Made by a program: the position numbers and the translations under genes. A stretch of 64,000 nucleotides of DNA from Muricea muricata (taxonomy: Eukaryota > Cnidaria > Anthozoa > Malacalcyonacea > Plexauridae). The DNA lies in contig OY979717.1 in assembly GCA_963855995.1 (NCBI GenBank), forward strand, positions 24,874,746-24,938,745, written 5' to 3'. Shown piece by piece: positions 37,168 through 48,972 of the stretch; the first letter of the stretch is position 1; each line of letters begins with the position of its first letter. Below the pieces are notes generated by a model. That model was not told the origin of the DNA and did no database searches. It saw only the letters and a program-made list of their open reading frames with translations.

Positions 37168-37228
37168 TTACCGCGGGAAATTATAAACATATGCGCGCTG
37201 AGAGAAAATATCTATATAATAAAGCAAA

Positions 37229-37567
37229 ATGCCTCACTGCATGGTGCCTTTTTGTACAAATGGTTATCGGAAGACAAAGGGGACAAAAATAAGCTATCAT
37301 AGATTGCCCGTTGGGCCACTGCGAAGTATTTGGTTGCGGAATATACGTCGGGAAAACCTACGCAGTAAAGGACATTCATTCGTCTGCAGCGAGCACTTCA
37401 GCCCAGATTGTTACGAAGATGAAAGAGAAGTTATTCCTGGCTTTAGTAAAAAAGGCAGAAAACTGAAGCCATGTTCAGTTCCTACGATATTCCCTTTTCC
37501 AACAAAAGCTAGGGAAATTAATAGTAGACACTCAAGCATAAAACAAATACGAAACCGAGAACAAAAG
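37229..37567 (+). CDS. Kolobok transposase, exon 1: THAP zinc finger
   Basis: 113 codons. THAP is a sequence-specific DNA-binding C2CH zinc finger. Here the ligands are C4, C9, C53 and H56 (VCSEHF), with the conserved Trp35 and the closing SVPTIF box at 83-88, so the domain is complete at about 90 residues. In P- and Kolobok-type transposons it recognises the element's own ends. The exon ends AAAAG|GTTTGA in phase 0, matching the acceptor at 37936. Without splicing, the frame stops two codons later. The start is the first ATG after the terminal repeat and gives the canonical M-x-x-C beginning. Confidence 0.88.
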
Positions 37568-37936
<369 letters not shown>

Positions 37937-39964
37937 GTCGCAGATAGTATGTTACAAAATGAATCACATGAAATTGCACCTGGTCATTTAAATCGAGAAA
38001 TGGAGATTACAGCTGATGACTACACCATACCAGCATCTTTGCAATTTCTTCCATTGAAATATGACAAAGAAGTACAAACTTTCAATATTCAAACCATAAA
38101 GACATTCAGATCAATTAGCACACAAACTGAACAAGTTGAGAAATACCATCCTATAGTAATGCATTCAGATGATGTTAACCCAATCCAGCATCTTGAAGAT
38201 CACAATTACTCTCTGGGCAAAGTTAATGGGCAGATCATGACTGAAGCAACTGAAACTGGAGAGCAATCTACAAACCAGTTGATCGAATTGCCAAATATTC
38301 TTATGTCCAAAGTAGAAAAACGAGGTATAACTGATGTACCAGAATCAGATGATGTGAATTTAGAAGATAACACTGAGTGTTGCAGTTATCAAAACCTTGC
38401 AACTGCTGAATCAGATAATGAAGTTCTTGAAAGTAGTGATTCTGAGTATTTTCCTTCAGATTCCGAGGGCTCTGACAGTGATGATGACAATTCACAAACA
38501 TTACCTAAACAAAAAAAGTTTATTGTTTTTGAGAATGAATTATTAAAGCTTTTCAAATTTTGTCAACAATGTGGCAGTCCAACAGACACAACAACAATGA
38601 CCCAACATGGAAGTATGGTAACAGTTAAAACCAGTTGTACCAATGGACATACACTTACATGGGAATCACAACCGTGGGTCAAAGGAACTGCTGCAGGTAA
38701 CCTGTTAATAACAGCAGCTATTGTATTTAGTGGCAATACTTATAAGCATTCTGCAGACTTTGCAAAACACCTAAATCTTCAGTTCATCAGCTCCTCCTAT
38801 TATTACAAAATTCAAAGAAACATTATTTTCCCAGTTGTTCAGAAGGCCTGGAGAAAAAACCAAGCAGAAGTTGTAAAGCAATTGAAGCAAACTAAGAGTG
38901 TTGATTTATGTGGTGATGGGCGGTGTGACAGCCCTGGTCACTCTGCAAAATATGGAACATATACACTGATGGATGAGAAATCAAATCTAATAGTTGAATT
39001 TAGCTTAGTGCAGGTCACAGAAGTGTCTTCTTCAAATGCGATGGAGTATGAGGGCTGCAAACGATCACTTGAATCTGTCATCAAGAAAAAAGTTCCCATT
39101 CGTTGCCTAACAACAGATCGGCACACAACAATAACTGCCAAAATGAGGACTGTCTTTCCAACAATTAATCACCAATATGATGTATGGCATCTAAGTAAAT
39201 GGGTAACGAAAAAGCTCACCAAAAAAGCAAAGAAAAAGGACTGTGAAGAGTTGACAGCATGGATTCAATGCATATCCAATCATTTGTGGTGGTGTGCAGC
39301 AACCTGCAATGGACTGGCAGATGTTCTCAGGGAGAAATGGTTATCGATGTTGGAACATATTGTCAACAAACACTCATGGAAGTCTTCCCCTAAGTTTCAA
39401 TTCGTCAAGAAGTGTGGCCATGCTGCTATGAGTAAAAGAGAGAAAAAGAGCATAACCTGGTTAAAGAAAGGTTCTCCTGCTCTAGTTGCCTTGGAAGATG
39501 TGATCACTAACCAGAAGCTTCTAAAAGATTTGGCCAAACTTACAGAATTCCACCACACTGGTCAGTTAGAGTCCTACCATTCCCTCATGACAAAGTATGT
39601 CCCTAAAAGAGAGCACTTCAGCTACAATGGAATGGTGGCTCGAACACAATTGGCAATCTTAGACCACAATGCAAATACTAACAGGAGCCAGGCAGAAGTG
39701 AAAAAGGGAGCTTGTCAAGGGGAAAAAAGATACAAGCTGGTTTGTTCAAAACAAAGGAAAAATTGGGTTGTGAAGGAGATCAAAACTCCAAAATCATATA
39801 GCTACATTGAAGGCATGGTGGATGATGTCATTCTCTGCCAGGAAGGCAAAAAATTTCCCTACAAGCCAACTCAACAAGCCAAACACATAGCACCAACCCC
39901 TAAGCCCTGTAAACAGGACATTATAGCAAAGCATCAATCAAGGTTGGGGATGGCTAAACAGTAA
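37937..39964 (+). CDS. Kolobok transposase, exon 2: DDE catalytic part
   Basis: 675 codons plus stop; the spliced protein is 788 aa. It cuts and joins transposon ends in the nucleus. Order in spliced numbering: an N-terminal linker; an acidic stretch (about 248-298, DSEGSDSDDD); a zinc-ribbon-like set C322, C325, C347, H351; then the nuclease core with GDGRCDSPG (Asp440 or Asp444), CLTTDRH (Asp507), YDVWHLSKW (about 527-535, the W-H motif seen in this superfamily), and LESYHS (Glu658), which supply the likely DDE triad. The tail is basic. There are no stops or frameshifts. An internal ATG at 37949 would give 671 aa without THAP. Family assignment rests on THAP + TTAA + these motifs. Confidence 0.85.
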   Translation, partial: VADSMLQNESHEIAPGHLNREMEITADDYTIPASLQFLPLKYDKEVQTFNIQTIKTFRSISTQTEQVEKYHPIVMHSDDVNPIQHLEDHNYSLGKVNGQIMTEATETGEQSTNQLIELPNILMSKVEKRGITDVPESDDVNLEDNTECCSYQNLATAESDNEVLESSDSEYFPSDSEGSDSDDDNSQTLPKQKKFIVFENELLKLFKFCQQCGSPTDTTTMTQHGSMVTVKTSCTNGHTLTWESQPWVKGTAAGNLLITAAIVFSGNTYKHSADFAKHLNLQFISSSYYYKIQRNIIFPVVQKAWRKNQAEVVKQLKQTKSVDLCGDGRCDSPGHSAKYGTYTLMDEKSNLIVEFSLVQVTEVSSSNAMEYEGCKRSLESVIKKKVPIRCLTTDRHTTITAKMRTVFPTINHQYDVWHLSKWVTKKLTKKAKKKDCEELTAWIQCISNHLWWCAATCNGLADVLREKWLSMLEHIVNKHSWKSSPKFQFVKKCGHAAMSKREKKSITWLKKGSPALVALEDVITNQKLLKDLAKLTEFHHTGQLESYHSLMTKYVPKREHFSYNGMVARTQLAILDHNANTNRSQAEVKKGACQGEKRYKLVCSKQRKNWVVKEIKTPKSYSYIEGMVDDVILCQEGKKFPYKPTQQAKHIAPTPKPCKQDIIAKHQSRLGMAKQ

Positions 39965-40009
39965 ATAATTTATTACAATGAAACAAATACCTTGGATTCT
40001 GATTCATAT

Positions 40010-40430
40010 TTATTCATCTGCAAAGTGAAAGCCAACAAATACAAAGTCATCCTCATCTCCAGGAGGCGGAAAGTGGGCTCGAATGCAGCTAACTACACAA
40101 GATGGTAAAACCACTCGTATATCCCGTCCAAGAACTCCCCAACACCAACGGACAAACTGCCGATATGCAACATGTCTATTAACTTTGTGTTCTGGACCTT
40201 CGTATGCACTTCTGCCGTATTCTTGTTTATATTGCAACCAAGCAATTTGCAAGACCCATCGATCTAGACATCCCGTCTTGAAACCAGGGTTATCTGTGAC
40301 ACAGGTGTATGGCTCTCTGGGTTTCATATACTCAAAAACCTCATCGTTTTTATCCCTGACTTGTGAAATCTCGTGACAACACACACACTCCTCTTCTCTG
40401 TCCATCATTTGACAATGCTCACATGAGCAC
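40010..40430 (-). CDS. Kolobok second gene, exon 2: P2X7-type ballast domain
   Basis: Codes for residues 71-210 of a 210-aa protein. The acceptor is TTGTGTACAG before 40430. The Cys-rich start WCSCEHC (71-77) and ECVCCHEI (85-92), then CVTDNPGFKTGCLDRWVL (114-131), RQFVRWCWG (161-169) and VVLPSCVV (177-184) follow, in order, the cytosolic ballast domain of the P2X7 receptor, which binds zinc through clustered cysteines and also guanine nucleotide. No membrane segment or channel part is present, so it is a free-standing soluble domain. The gene converges on the transposase, and an AATAAA on minus at 39969-39974 overlaps the transposase stop region. Its role in transposition is unknown. Confidence 0.8.
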
Positions 40431-40534
40431 CTGTACACAAAAATTCAATTTGCAAGTCAACGACATCATTACAGTTTAAAAAGAGGGGGGAATAAGGTTT
40501 GGTGTGTTTATTAAAGTAAATTATAAGGAGTTAC

Positions 40535-40746
40535 CAGTCTAGGTTATCCAGTCGAACAGCCTGTTGATCTTCATCGGTCGACATATTCTCATCGCCTTCG
40601 CTGCTTGAGCCAGATTCATCACTAACAGAATCACGTTTCGGTTGAAATTGATAACCCAGGACTTCGCCTACTTGTAACATATCTCTATGAAATTCATCTA
40701 GAGACTCGTCTGAGCAAGACAAAGAACTCGAGTTCGATGAAGACAT
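40535..40746 (-). CDS. Kolobok second gene, exon 1
   Basis: Codes for residues 1-70 and two bases of Trp71. It is serine- and acid-rich (SSSNSSSLSCSDESLDE, DSVSDESGSSSEGDE), probably disordered, and ends DNLDW at the junction. The donor is CTG|GTAACT; the 104-bp intron 40431-40534 joins to 40430 in frame and restores the Trp that opens the Cys cluster. The start codon lies 57 bp inside the right terminal repeat, after an ACTATAAAGCAA box. Confidence 0.8.
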
Positions 40747-40802
40747 TTTGAAAAGCTTGCTTTATAGTTTAAAAACATAGAGCGATTGTCGGGAGGAAAG
40801 TG

Positions 40803-41016
40803 TGAAGCACTCACTGACGTCATGAAAACGAAACCGCTGAAAATCCGCGTCTGCCGGGAAATTTCAAAATGGCGTCGGAATTTCAAAAAAAATACAAACT
40901 TTGATGAACGATTTCTCCTTCATTACGAACATTCAGAACAAAATATTTCGGGGATAACCTAGTCAAGGTATGATCTTTAATTTGACCCTAACTTGTTTTT
41001 CCAGTGGAGTGCCCCT
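40803..41016 (-). repeat. Kolobok right terminal inverted repeat / promoter
   Basis: Mirror of 36954-37167 with about three differences. The CRE palindrome TGACGTCA is at 40815-40822, 69 bp before the start codon of the minus-strand gene. Confidence 0.85.
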
Positions 41017-41020
41017 TTAA

Positions 41021-41952
41021 CATGTATGATAGAACATCTAAACCGCAAGAAGGTTTTACGTGCGAAGATTCTCATGCAAAATGTTTTAATACGACAAATT
41101 CCACCGCGAAACTTTACCGAGGAGCGGTGTATCGCGGTGAAGTTTTGAGAGCGGGTTTCCGTCATTTTCTGTTGTGTTTCCACTTTATAAAATATTTACA
41201 AATTTCTACACAAGAATCAAACGCAAATTCTACTGAAATATCTACACACAAAACACAATTTTTAACATGTAATAGTTAACAAAAGGGGACAGGAAGGTTC
41301 TTTATCAAACATTGCTCTAGAAATGTTTTAAAATGGCAAATTTTGATAGACTCCATCATTCCATGATCAAGGAGTGAGTTTAGGAAATGTGTTCCTAATT
41401 CTAATCACGAAGTATTCGTTGTGATTTCTTTCCTTGGTTTTCTGTTTCTGCCAATGTTGAGATGCTGATATTTCGTGCAAAATTACTTATTTGCTTGCGG
41501 GATCTCATACAATTATAAAAGGTAAGAAACATTTTACATTCTAATTCCAGAAATACATATGTCTAAAGTTCCCAACAAATTATATCATAGAGACTTTAGG
41601 CAGTGTGCTACAGAATTGATTTAAATGATGCCATCAGGTTAATATATTTATGTATTGTATACACTTTTAGTAAAATTTTCTTTACTTGCAACTACCCAAA
41701 AATAAAACAGCCATATGTTGGTGGTATTATGACAAAAGAATCTTGTTTCATATATGTACTATGAAAGTCTTGATTTAAATGAAATTCTAAAAAATGCAAT
41801 CTTACTAGGACTCTGGGCAGAGTGCCTGGCAAGTCACTCACACATTGATTTTTGGTTATCTTATTTAGTGATTACATAAGATGTGCTAACAATGTCTAGC
41901 ACAAAATGGTAAGCAAATGATGAATCACTAGATAATTGTAATATCTCTAACA
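41021..41952. other. Unassigned DNA before LINE
   Basis: AT-rich. I see no coding motif. Its distal part may include the 5' untranslated region of the LINE that follows. Confidence 0.35.
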
Positions 41953-43480
41953 ATGCAAGTAGCGACTTTCTTACTAGCCTTAACTCGCCGTTCCCAGCAA
42001 AAAGGTTTCAAAATGGCATTTTTAAACATTGTCATTCTGCCTAAAAATATTGATGAAATAAGGCATTCCATGACCAATAAGCACATTGACCTTATTGCCT
42101 TCAATGAGACGCGACTAGACTCAAGTATAAATGATAATACGGTTCATATTAATAATTATGACCTTATTCGCAAAGATAGATCAAGAAATGCAGGTGGAGT
42201 TTGCATTTTTTTTTTACGTAACTCTATTAATTACAAAATAAGGCATGACCTAATTCCACCTGAACTTGAGTGCGTTTGTATAGAGATTATAAAACCACAT
42301 AGCAGACCATTTCTTGTATCCACAGTATATGGACCTCCTAGTGCACCCCCTGAGTTCTTTGATAACTTGGAGAAACTCGTCAAAGCCATTGATGATGAAA
42401 ATAAAGAAATGTATATTCTAGGTGATCTAAACTGTGACATGTTAAGAAAGGATAATGAAATTAATACTACTACAATGACAGTTAAGTCATTGTATGAGCA
42501 ATACCAATTATACCAACTGATTGATCAGGCTACTCGAATAACCATGACAACTTCCAGCCTAATTGATCTCATTGTGACTAGTACACCTGAAAAAATATTA
42601 GATTCTGGTGTAATAGAACAGACATTAGTGACCATAGCCTGATATTTGCAATCAGAAAAATTTCAATCATGAATAAACCAGAAAACACAATTGAAATTAC
42701 CAATATGAAAAATTTCAATGAACATAATTTTATCAAAGAACTTCAGGAACTGCACTGGGAATATATGTACTTTTTTGCTACAGATCCAAATTGTATGTGG
42801 GAAATTTGGAAAACATTGTTTCTGGAGGTTGTCAATAAACATGCACCAATTCAAAATAAGATAGTTAGGTCGAAAAATGCTCCTTGGATTACGAGGAGAA
42901 TAAAAGAACTTATAATTTCAAGGGACAAACTAAAAAGAAAAGCTATTATAACAAACCTTGAAACAGATTGGTATAATTACAAACAAATAAGAAATAAAGT
43001 AAACACAGAATTAAGAAATGCTAAAAAAGACTAGTACAAAAAAACAAAAAAACAGGCTTGGAAAACTATAAATAATTTACTAGGCAGACAGTGCAAACAA
43101 ACCGTGGTAAATCAACTGGATATAGAAGGTGAAACCTTAACAAACAATGAAGACATTGCTGAGAGCTTTAATAATTACTTTTCAAATATAGGTCCAAATT
43201 TAGCCGACAAAATTGGAACAACAGATGACAATTTTGTAAGTTATGTTAGGAATACCAAATCTGAGTTTGCTTCATTTCATTTTATAACTATAGGTAGTGT
43301 CTACAATCTCTTGAGTGGCTATCTAGCAACAAAGCGTCTGATATTGATAAAATTTCTAGTAAAATTATTAAGATTGCAGCGCCTGTTATTTCTGATTCAT
43401 TGACCGATATTTTTAAACAGTCTATTGCTCAATCTTTTTTTCTGATAAATGGAAAATAGCTAGGGTAGTACCCCTGTTTA

Positions 43481-43800
43481 AGGGGCTGATTATATGATCC
43501 CGCTTACCCGGGATCAAATGAAGCATAAAATGATTTTGAGGTATTGAAATTAGTCATAGTTTATGATATAAAAAATGTCTAATTCCTGATTGCTCGAGAT
43601 TTTTGTTTTGCCAAAATATAAAATAAACAAAATAGTGTCGGGTATGAATTTTTGCAAAATATATCTTTCTTACTCATCAACACTGAAGGCATTCTAACTT
43701 TGGTTGTTTCGTAATTCATAAAATGACTTTTTTCAATACCCCAAGATCATTTCACGCTTCATTTAATCCTGGGTAAGCGGGATCATGTAATCACTTCAAA
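43481..43800. mobile_element. MITE inserted in the LINE
   Basis: 320 bp with inverted ends of about 65 bp: ATGATCCCGCTTACCCGGGA near 43494 mirrored by CGGGATCAT near 43786. Removing it reconnects VVPLFK with SGQRNLQ in frame, so the insertion boundary is accurate to a few bases. The left flank is TTTAA and the right flank AAAA, so the target duplication is not resolved. Confidence 0.8.
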
Positions 43801-45092
43801 AAGTGGGCAGCGAAATCTACAAGAAAACCAAAGACCAATTTCAGTTCTACCTGTTATTAGCAAAATTACGGAGAGAATTATGTATGATCAGCTATACGTA
43901 TACTTAACTGAGGCTGGAATTCTATCTGATTGTCAATTTGGTTTTCGCAAAATCCATTCCACAACTACAGCATTGTTGGATTGTACTAATTACTGGTATG
44001 TCAATATAGACAGGAAATTATTTAATATGGTTGTTCTAATTGATCTTAAAAAGGCATTTGACAGAGTTGATCATAAAATTCTTCTAAGAAAGTTAGAGTG
44101 CTATAGAATAAATGGAGAAGCTTTAGCTTTACTTAGATCTTACATAACAAATCGAAACCAAAAATGCCAAGTTAAAAACTTCATTTCACCAGAGAAATCT
44201 ATAAGATGTGGAGTACCCCAAGGCTCTATCTTAGGACTACTACTCTTTCTACCATATACAAATCATTTGCCTCAATGCCTAAGCGAAACAAAACCTCGGA
44301 TATTCGCTGACGATACTAATCTAACAGCTTCAGGGCAGTGCGTAAAGGAAGTTGAAACTGCAGTAAACTCTGATTTGGAAAACCTTAGAAAATGGTTGAT
44401 GGCCAATAAACTTAGCTTGAATGTGGCTAAGACTGAATTTTTTCTAATTGGCTCGAAACCTATGATAACAAGTATTTCAGATTTTCAGCTAAATATTAAA
44501 ATTGACAACAAAGCCATTAAACAAATTCACGTGTGCGAAAGTCTCGGAGTGATAATAGACGAACATTTAACTTGGAATAACAACACAAATAATGTTTGCA
44601 AAAAAGTAACAGCTGGAATTTCTGCTCTTATGCGGTTGAAGGAATGTGCCGACAAACACACTCTTCTCTCGGTATTGAATTCACTTATATACCCATATTT
44701 CAAATATTTTTGTGAAGTATGGGTGTATTTGGTGAAGCACAATCCAAACGCCTGCAAAAACTACACAATAGAGCTCCTAGAATCATAACGAATCTAAGGA
44801 ATGATGTAGATCATACAATTGCTTTGCATGAACAGGGCTGGGAACCACTTAAGGCTGATAGGAGAAAGACAAAAGCCAAAATGATGTATAGAGTCACTTG
44901 GCAATCTTTTCACATATAAAGATGAGGTATCACGCTGTAACCTTCGGGATGTTTCAAGTAGTCTTTATTTCCCAAAACCACGTACTAACAGCATGAAAAA
45001 GAGTTTCATGTATAATGGGGCAACAACATGAAACTCTATTCCCAAAGAAATTAGGGAAAGTACATCACTAACTTTATTCCAATGTAAAATCG

Positions 45093-45210
<118 letters not shown>

Positions 45211-45349
45211 GTAAATAAGCTAATTACTATGTACTATGTATTAACTTCAGACAACATCTTAATCATGTTATGTTTAAATTGTAAATACTGCAGTTTCTTA
45301 TATATATATATGTATTTTTTTTTCATTTTCCTTCATATGTAAATTTTCC

Positions 45350-45426
45350 TAACGCCCCTCGTGGAAATCAGCTTCGGCTGACGGGGTCAGCGTGTATAAA
45401 TAAATAAAGTATCTATCTATCTATCT
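45350..45426 (+). other. LINE 3' hairpin and (TCTA)n tail
   Basis: TCAGC-TTCG-GCTGA at 45368-45381 makes a 5-bp stem closed by a C(UUCG)G tetraloop, enclosed by CCCCTCG and CGGGG. About 30 bp downstream the element ends in TATCTATCTATCT. In CR1/L2-type LINEs the reverse transcriptase starts from such 3' structures, so this is the likely recognition site of the family. Confidence 0.55.
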
Positions 45427-45609
45427 TAAAATGCCTTGGAAGATACCCTAATAATAACTGATTTAAAAAGGAATTCGTTGGACAGAACAGGAATAAGTGA
45501 ATATACCCCACTCCCAATGAACACTCTCATTACAGCCCTGCCTGGCCTTGTGCCCATTTTCGTTTTGGCAGGCAGAGTGAACGCCTTAGCAGGCGTCGTG
45601 TTTTCTGTA

Positions 45610-46240
45610 GGCTCTTAACCAATGAGAATACAGGAATATAGTACAATGAATAATAATAGCTCATATCCGATCCTACTAGTAGTAGTAGAGAAAACAAGAT
45701 GGCGGAAAAAATCTTCTTTTGAGCATTTTGGCAGCTTTTCTTGACCACACGTACAACACATAAACGGAGATCAAGTTTTTGAAGGTTAGTACTTGATTTA
45801 AATGTCACCTAAACAAGTATAAAAATACAGTTTTTTTACGAATTAATACTGGATAAGTCTCCCGAAAGCTGAAAAAGATTATAATTGTTTTAAATTGCTA
45901 TAACAACAAAAAGTGTCCTCAATTTTGAGGTCATCAAGCGTTTGTTTCACCCAAAACATTTATATTTTTTAAGAATCTGAAACTTGCAAAATTTGTTTGA
46001 AACATAATTTTAAAAAACGATAAGTAGTGTTTTATGCGGTATTGGCTGAAGTTGTTTACATTGCTAAACTGACTAATAAGTAAATTTTATTAAAATATAA
46101 GTGCACTGGGAAGTTATTTTGGTAGCAGTTCTTGTCTATATAATAAAACAGTTATTTTACTCACTCTCATCGTATATCAGCTCATATACGATTCGAGTTT
46201 GTTGAATAACTGTTAAATATTAGTAGCATTGCAGTAAGGT
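45610..46240 (+). repeat. Dispersed repeat, inverted partner of 35340-36330
   Basis: Shares ordered blocks with the minus strand of 35340-36330 but lacks the MITE insertions, so it shows the empty state. Short CTAGTAGTAGTAG at 45675 and the GTCTATATAATAAAACAG block at 46133 mark its ends. No protein. Confidence 0.65.
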
Positions 46241-47750
46241 TATTAAATATTGTAGCTATAGCTCATGTCATTGTTATAATTTGACTCTATCAAAAGGATC
46301 AATTAAATTCAACTTGCATACATGCATATGCGATTGGCAATCTTGTACCCAGGTACTTTCAATGAATTGCGAAGCCTGTGAAAGACATTTTCATTACTGT
46401 GAATATCAGTGCAAATTTGTGTGGATGAAAGTGTTGATATTTTGCATCCAGAAATCCCAGAATGAGAGAAAATTTACCCTTGGTAAGAGATTGTCCTATT
46501 AGCAGCATTTAACTTGAAATAGTAAACGTCTAGTTTAAATAAACAGCTGAAAATGATTTTAACTTAAATAATCCATCATCACTTGCATGTTCATAGTCCA
46601 CAGTTCATGCTTGTAGGGGTGATTGTCTATATATTTATGTACACAGCTGCTGCAACATATTCTCAGTAATACAATGAATTTTAATTGAGATTTAAGTTAA
46701 TATTTTCTGTTGTATAATTATTTGATTAATTACATTCTTGAGAGCCTTTGGTTGTTTTTAAGCATTCCCCTTAGATTGACGTCCTATTGACTCTCACATG
46801 ATTTTTCCGGTATAAGTGTGAAAAAATTATAATGACCATCCCTAAAAACGTCATCACTGAAATGAACAATCTCCTCAGAATAGCTTAAGCTTTTTGATTT
46901 GGTAAATACTTCCTGACAAAAGTATTATCTTTTGGGTGTGGTAATTTTCTATAATATTTCATGCAGGATGAGCTCAGGCCAACATTACCAGGTTGACAGT
47001 CATTGTTGATTTGCTCTGAAACAGTTGAGATTATCTGCACTAAATGAAATACATAGTTTACCAACTTCTACACAGGTGATACACTAACTTGGGATGTTTA
47101 CAGTTGTACACTTAGACATTTCAACAGGGGGTTATCGCAAATGTCAAATGTAATACACGATGTAATAAACCGAATCTAATATTCAGACTTGGATTTGGTG
47201 TACTTTAATTTTGCTATATACTTTGTCTGCTCTTTTAAAGACAACTAGCCTGTTCGACTACATACATGCAACTAGATATGTTTATTTGAATCTGTCAATC
47301 ACTTCTGACATCAACATGCAGTTAATATGTTAATTGTCCATTACTATACCCATCTCCTGAAAATTGAACATCAAGCAGTTGTGGTATTTTGTTAAGATCA
47401 TGCAACGTGTCTTGAATCTAAGGCCAGCATTTTAAAGCTTAATTTGATAAATCTTATAGACCCCGTATAACGTCAATCTAGACGTGTTAAAAATCATGTG
47501 AACATGGCTGGTAGTTTGCGGTTGCCAAAGCAAAGCTTAATAAGTTTAACTCGTATAACCCTACATACATAACTTTTGCTAATAACAATTATTACTATAT
47601 CGTGACCAAAAACTTAAGGAAACTTAAGACAAAGTCAAATTAGCAGTGCTTTGAAAACCTAACCTTTCATTAGATACAAATCTAATTAGTACGCCGATGC
47701 ACTGTACTGGTATATATTTAAAATTTATCTTCTCCATTCTTGGTTTATAG
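46241..47750. other. 3' end of intron 2, unassigned
   Basis: No recognised mobile element or gene. It ends in a pyrimidine-rich TTCTCCATTCTTGGTTTATAG acceptor at 47750. Confidence 0.5.
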
Positions 47751-48142
47751 GTATTTATTTTGGCAACAAGGTGAAGGGTTTTTACGACGTATCAGTTTGG
47801 CTACTCACAAGATGTTGACTTTGGAAATGAGAATTAGTCATGATTCAATTATTAAACTTGACTGCATCAACAAACAAGTGTACTGTTTCGTGTACGGTTT
47901 CGTGGACGGTGTGTACTTATATATATCTGCAAGTGACTATGATGGCGGCAATCAGAGGAAGATCATTATTGAACAATCTTGGCGGGATATACTCGGTGTA
48001 TTTAATGGTTCGCTGTACTTCATGAATTACGATAGATCATACATAAAGAAGATTAATAATGGGAATGTTAGTCGAAGTATTGCGGTGGACAGAAATTACT
48101 ACTACGACCTGATTGTCGTACACAATTCTCTGCAACCACTAG
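47751..48142 (+). CDS. YWTD-propeller protein, exon 3
   Basis: Begins with the last base of Gly223 and codes for residues 224-353 plus one base. The junction yields DSNAG-YLFWQQ, the standard beginning of the next propeller blade. Further blade motifs are VYCFVY (about 267-272) and LYFMNY (about 314-319). The segment finishes VVHNSLQPL, the conserved exit from an LDL-receptor class B propeller, which in that family is followed by an EGF-like module. It ends CTAG|GTAAGT (donor 48143, phase 1), so at least one more exon lies downstream. I found no EGF exon in the rest of the window. Total seen: 353 residues with a single divergent propeller. Confidence 0.85.
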
Positions 48143-48972
48143 GTAAGTTATAATAATATGTATAGTTAGGCTTAAAAAAGTACATGTGGTTCCAGTTTTA
48201 TATCATGAAAAAATTAGGGTTGGTCAGGAAATTTTTTTTTCAATGATTTTTTCGTGGTTTGAAGGTTTGAATAAACTGGAGATGCATAATTTGTTGTTTT
48301 TTCGTTTGCGCGTCTTTACTATGAAGATTCTGGGACACAAACTGGTTATGTACTGGTTAGCCTACAGAACGTTTTGAACAGTTCGTCTTACATCAAAGAA
48401 CAAAATAGTGTCACGCTCGGTTAATCGCGTGGAAAAAATAATAGGGTCGCAAAAGAAATTTGTGTTGGTTAGGCACCTAAAACCATGCAGGTATTTTTCG
48501 GCCGTTTAATTAGTCAACCAGTACACTCATGCAACCAAAATTAAAACAATTGATAAAACACGGTCATGCAGGTAAAAGCATAATGAGTAGAGACGTTACT
48601 GACTAAAAAAAACTTTTTCATAACTGACTAGCTTTGGCCACTGTGCTGTGATTTCCATCAGGTACAAAGCAAATGAGATTGCTACCCTATACAGACTAGT
48701 CTGGATGGGATTTCAAGTTATGCAATATTTAAAACCAGAGTAAGAGTGTCTTATGGGATATTAAATGCGAGACCCTGGCGGAATTGTCATTGCGTTAATC
48801 GTTTATTAATGTATCAAAGCTTTTGATTTGACCACTACGACAACAAAACAGACAAACAAGTAATTGTGTGGGAGAGATGGGTCGTTGAGGGTGAAGTACT
48901 CCGGTAGTAAAAAATTAATTACATAGCATTGTTAGTGTTATCATAGACTCATAAATATGCAAGCTTGTATAA
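48143..48972. other. Start of intron 3, unassigned
   Basis: AT-rich, no recognised feature after the GTAAGT donor. Confidence 0.4.
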
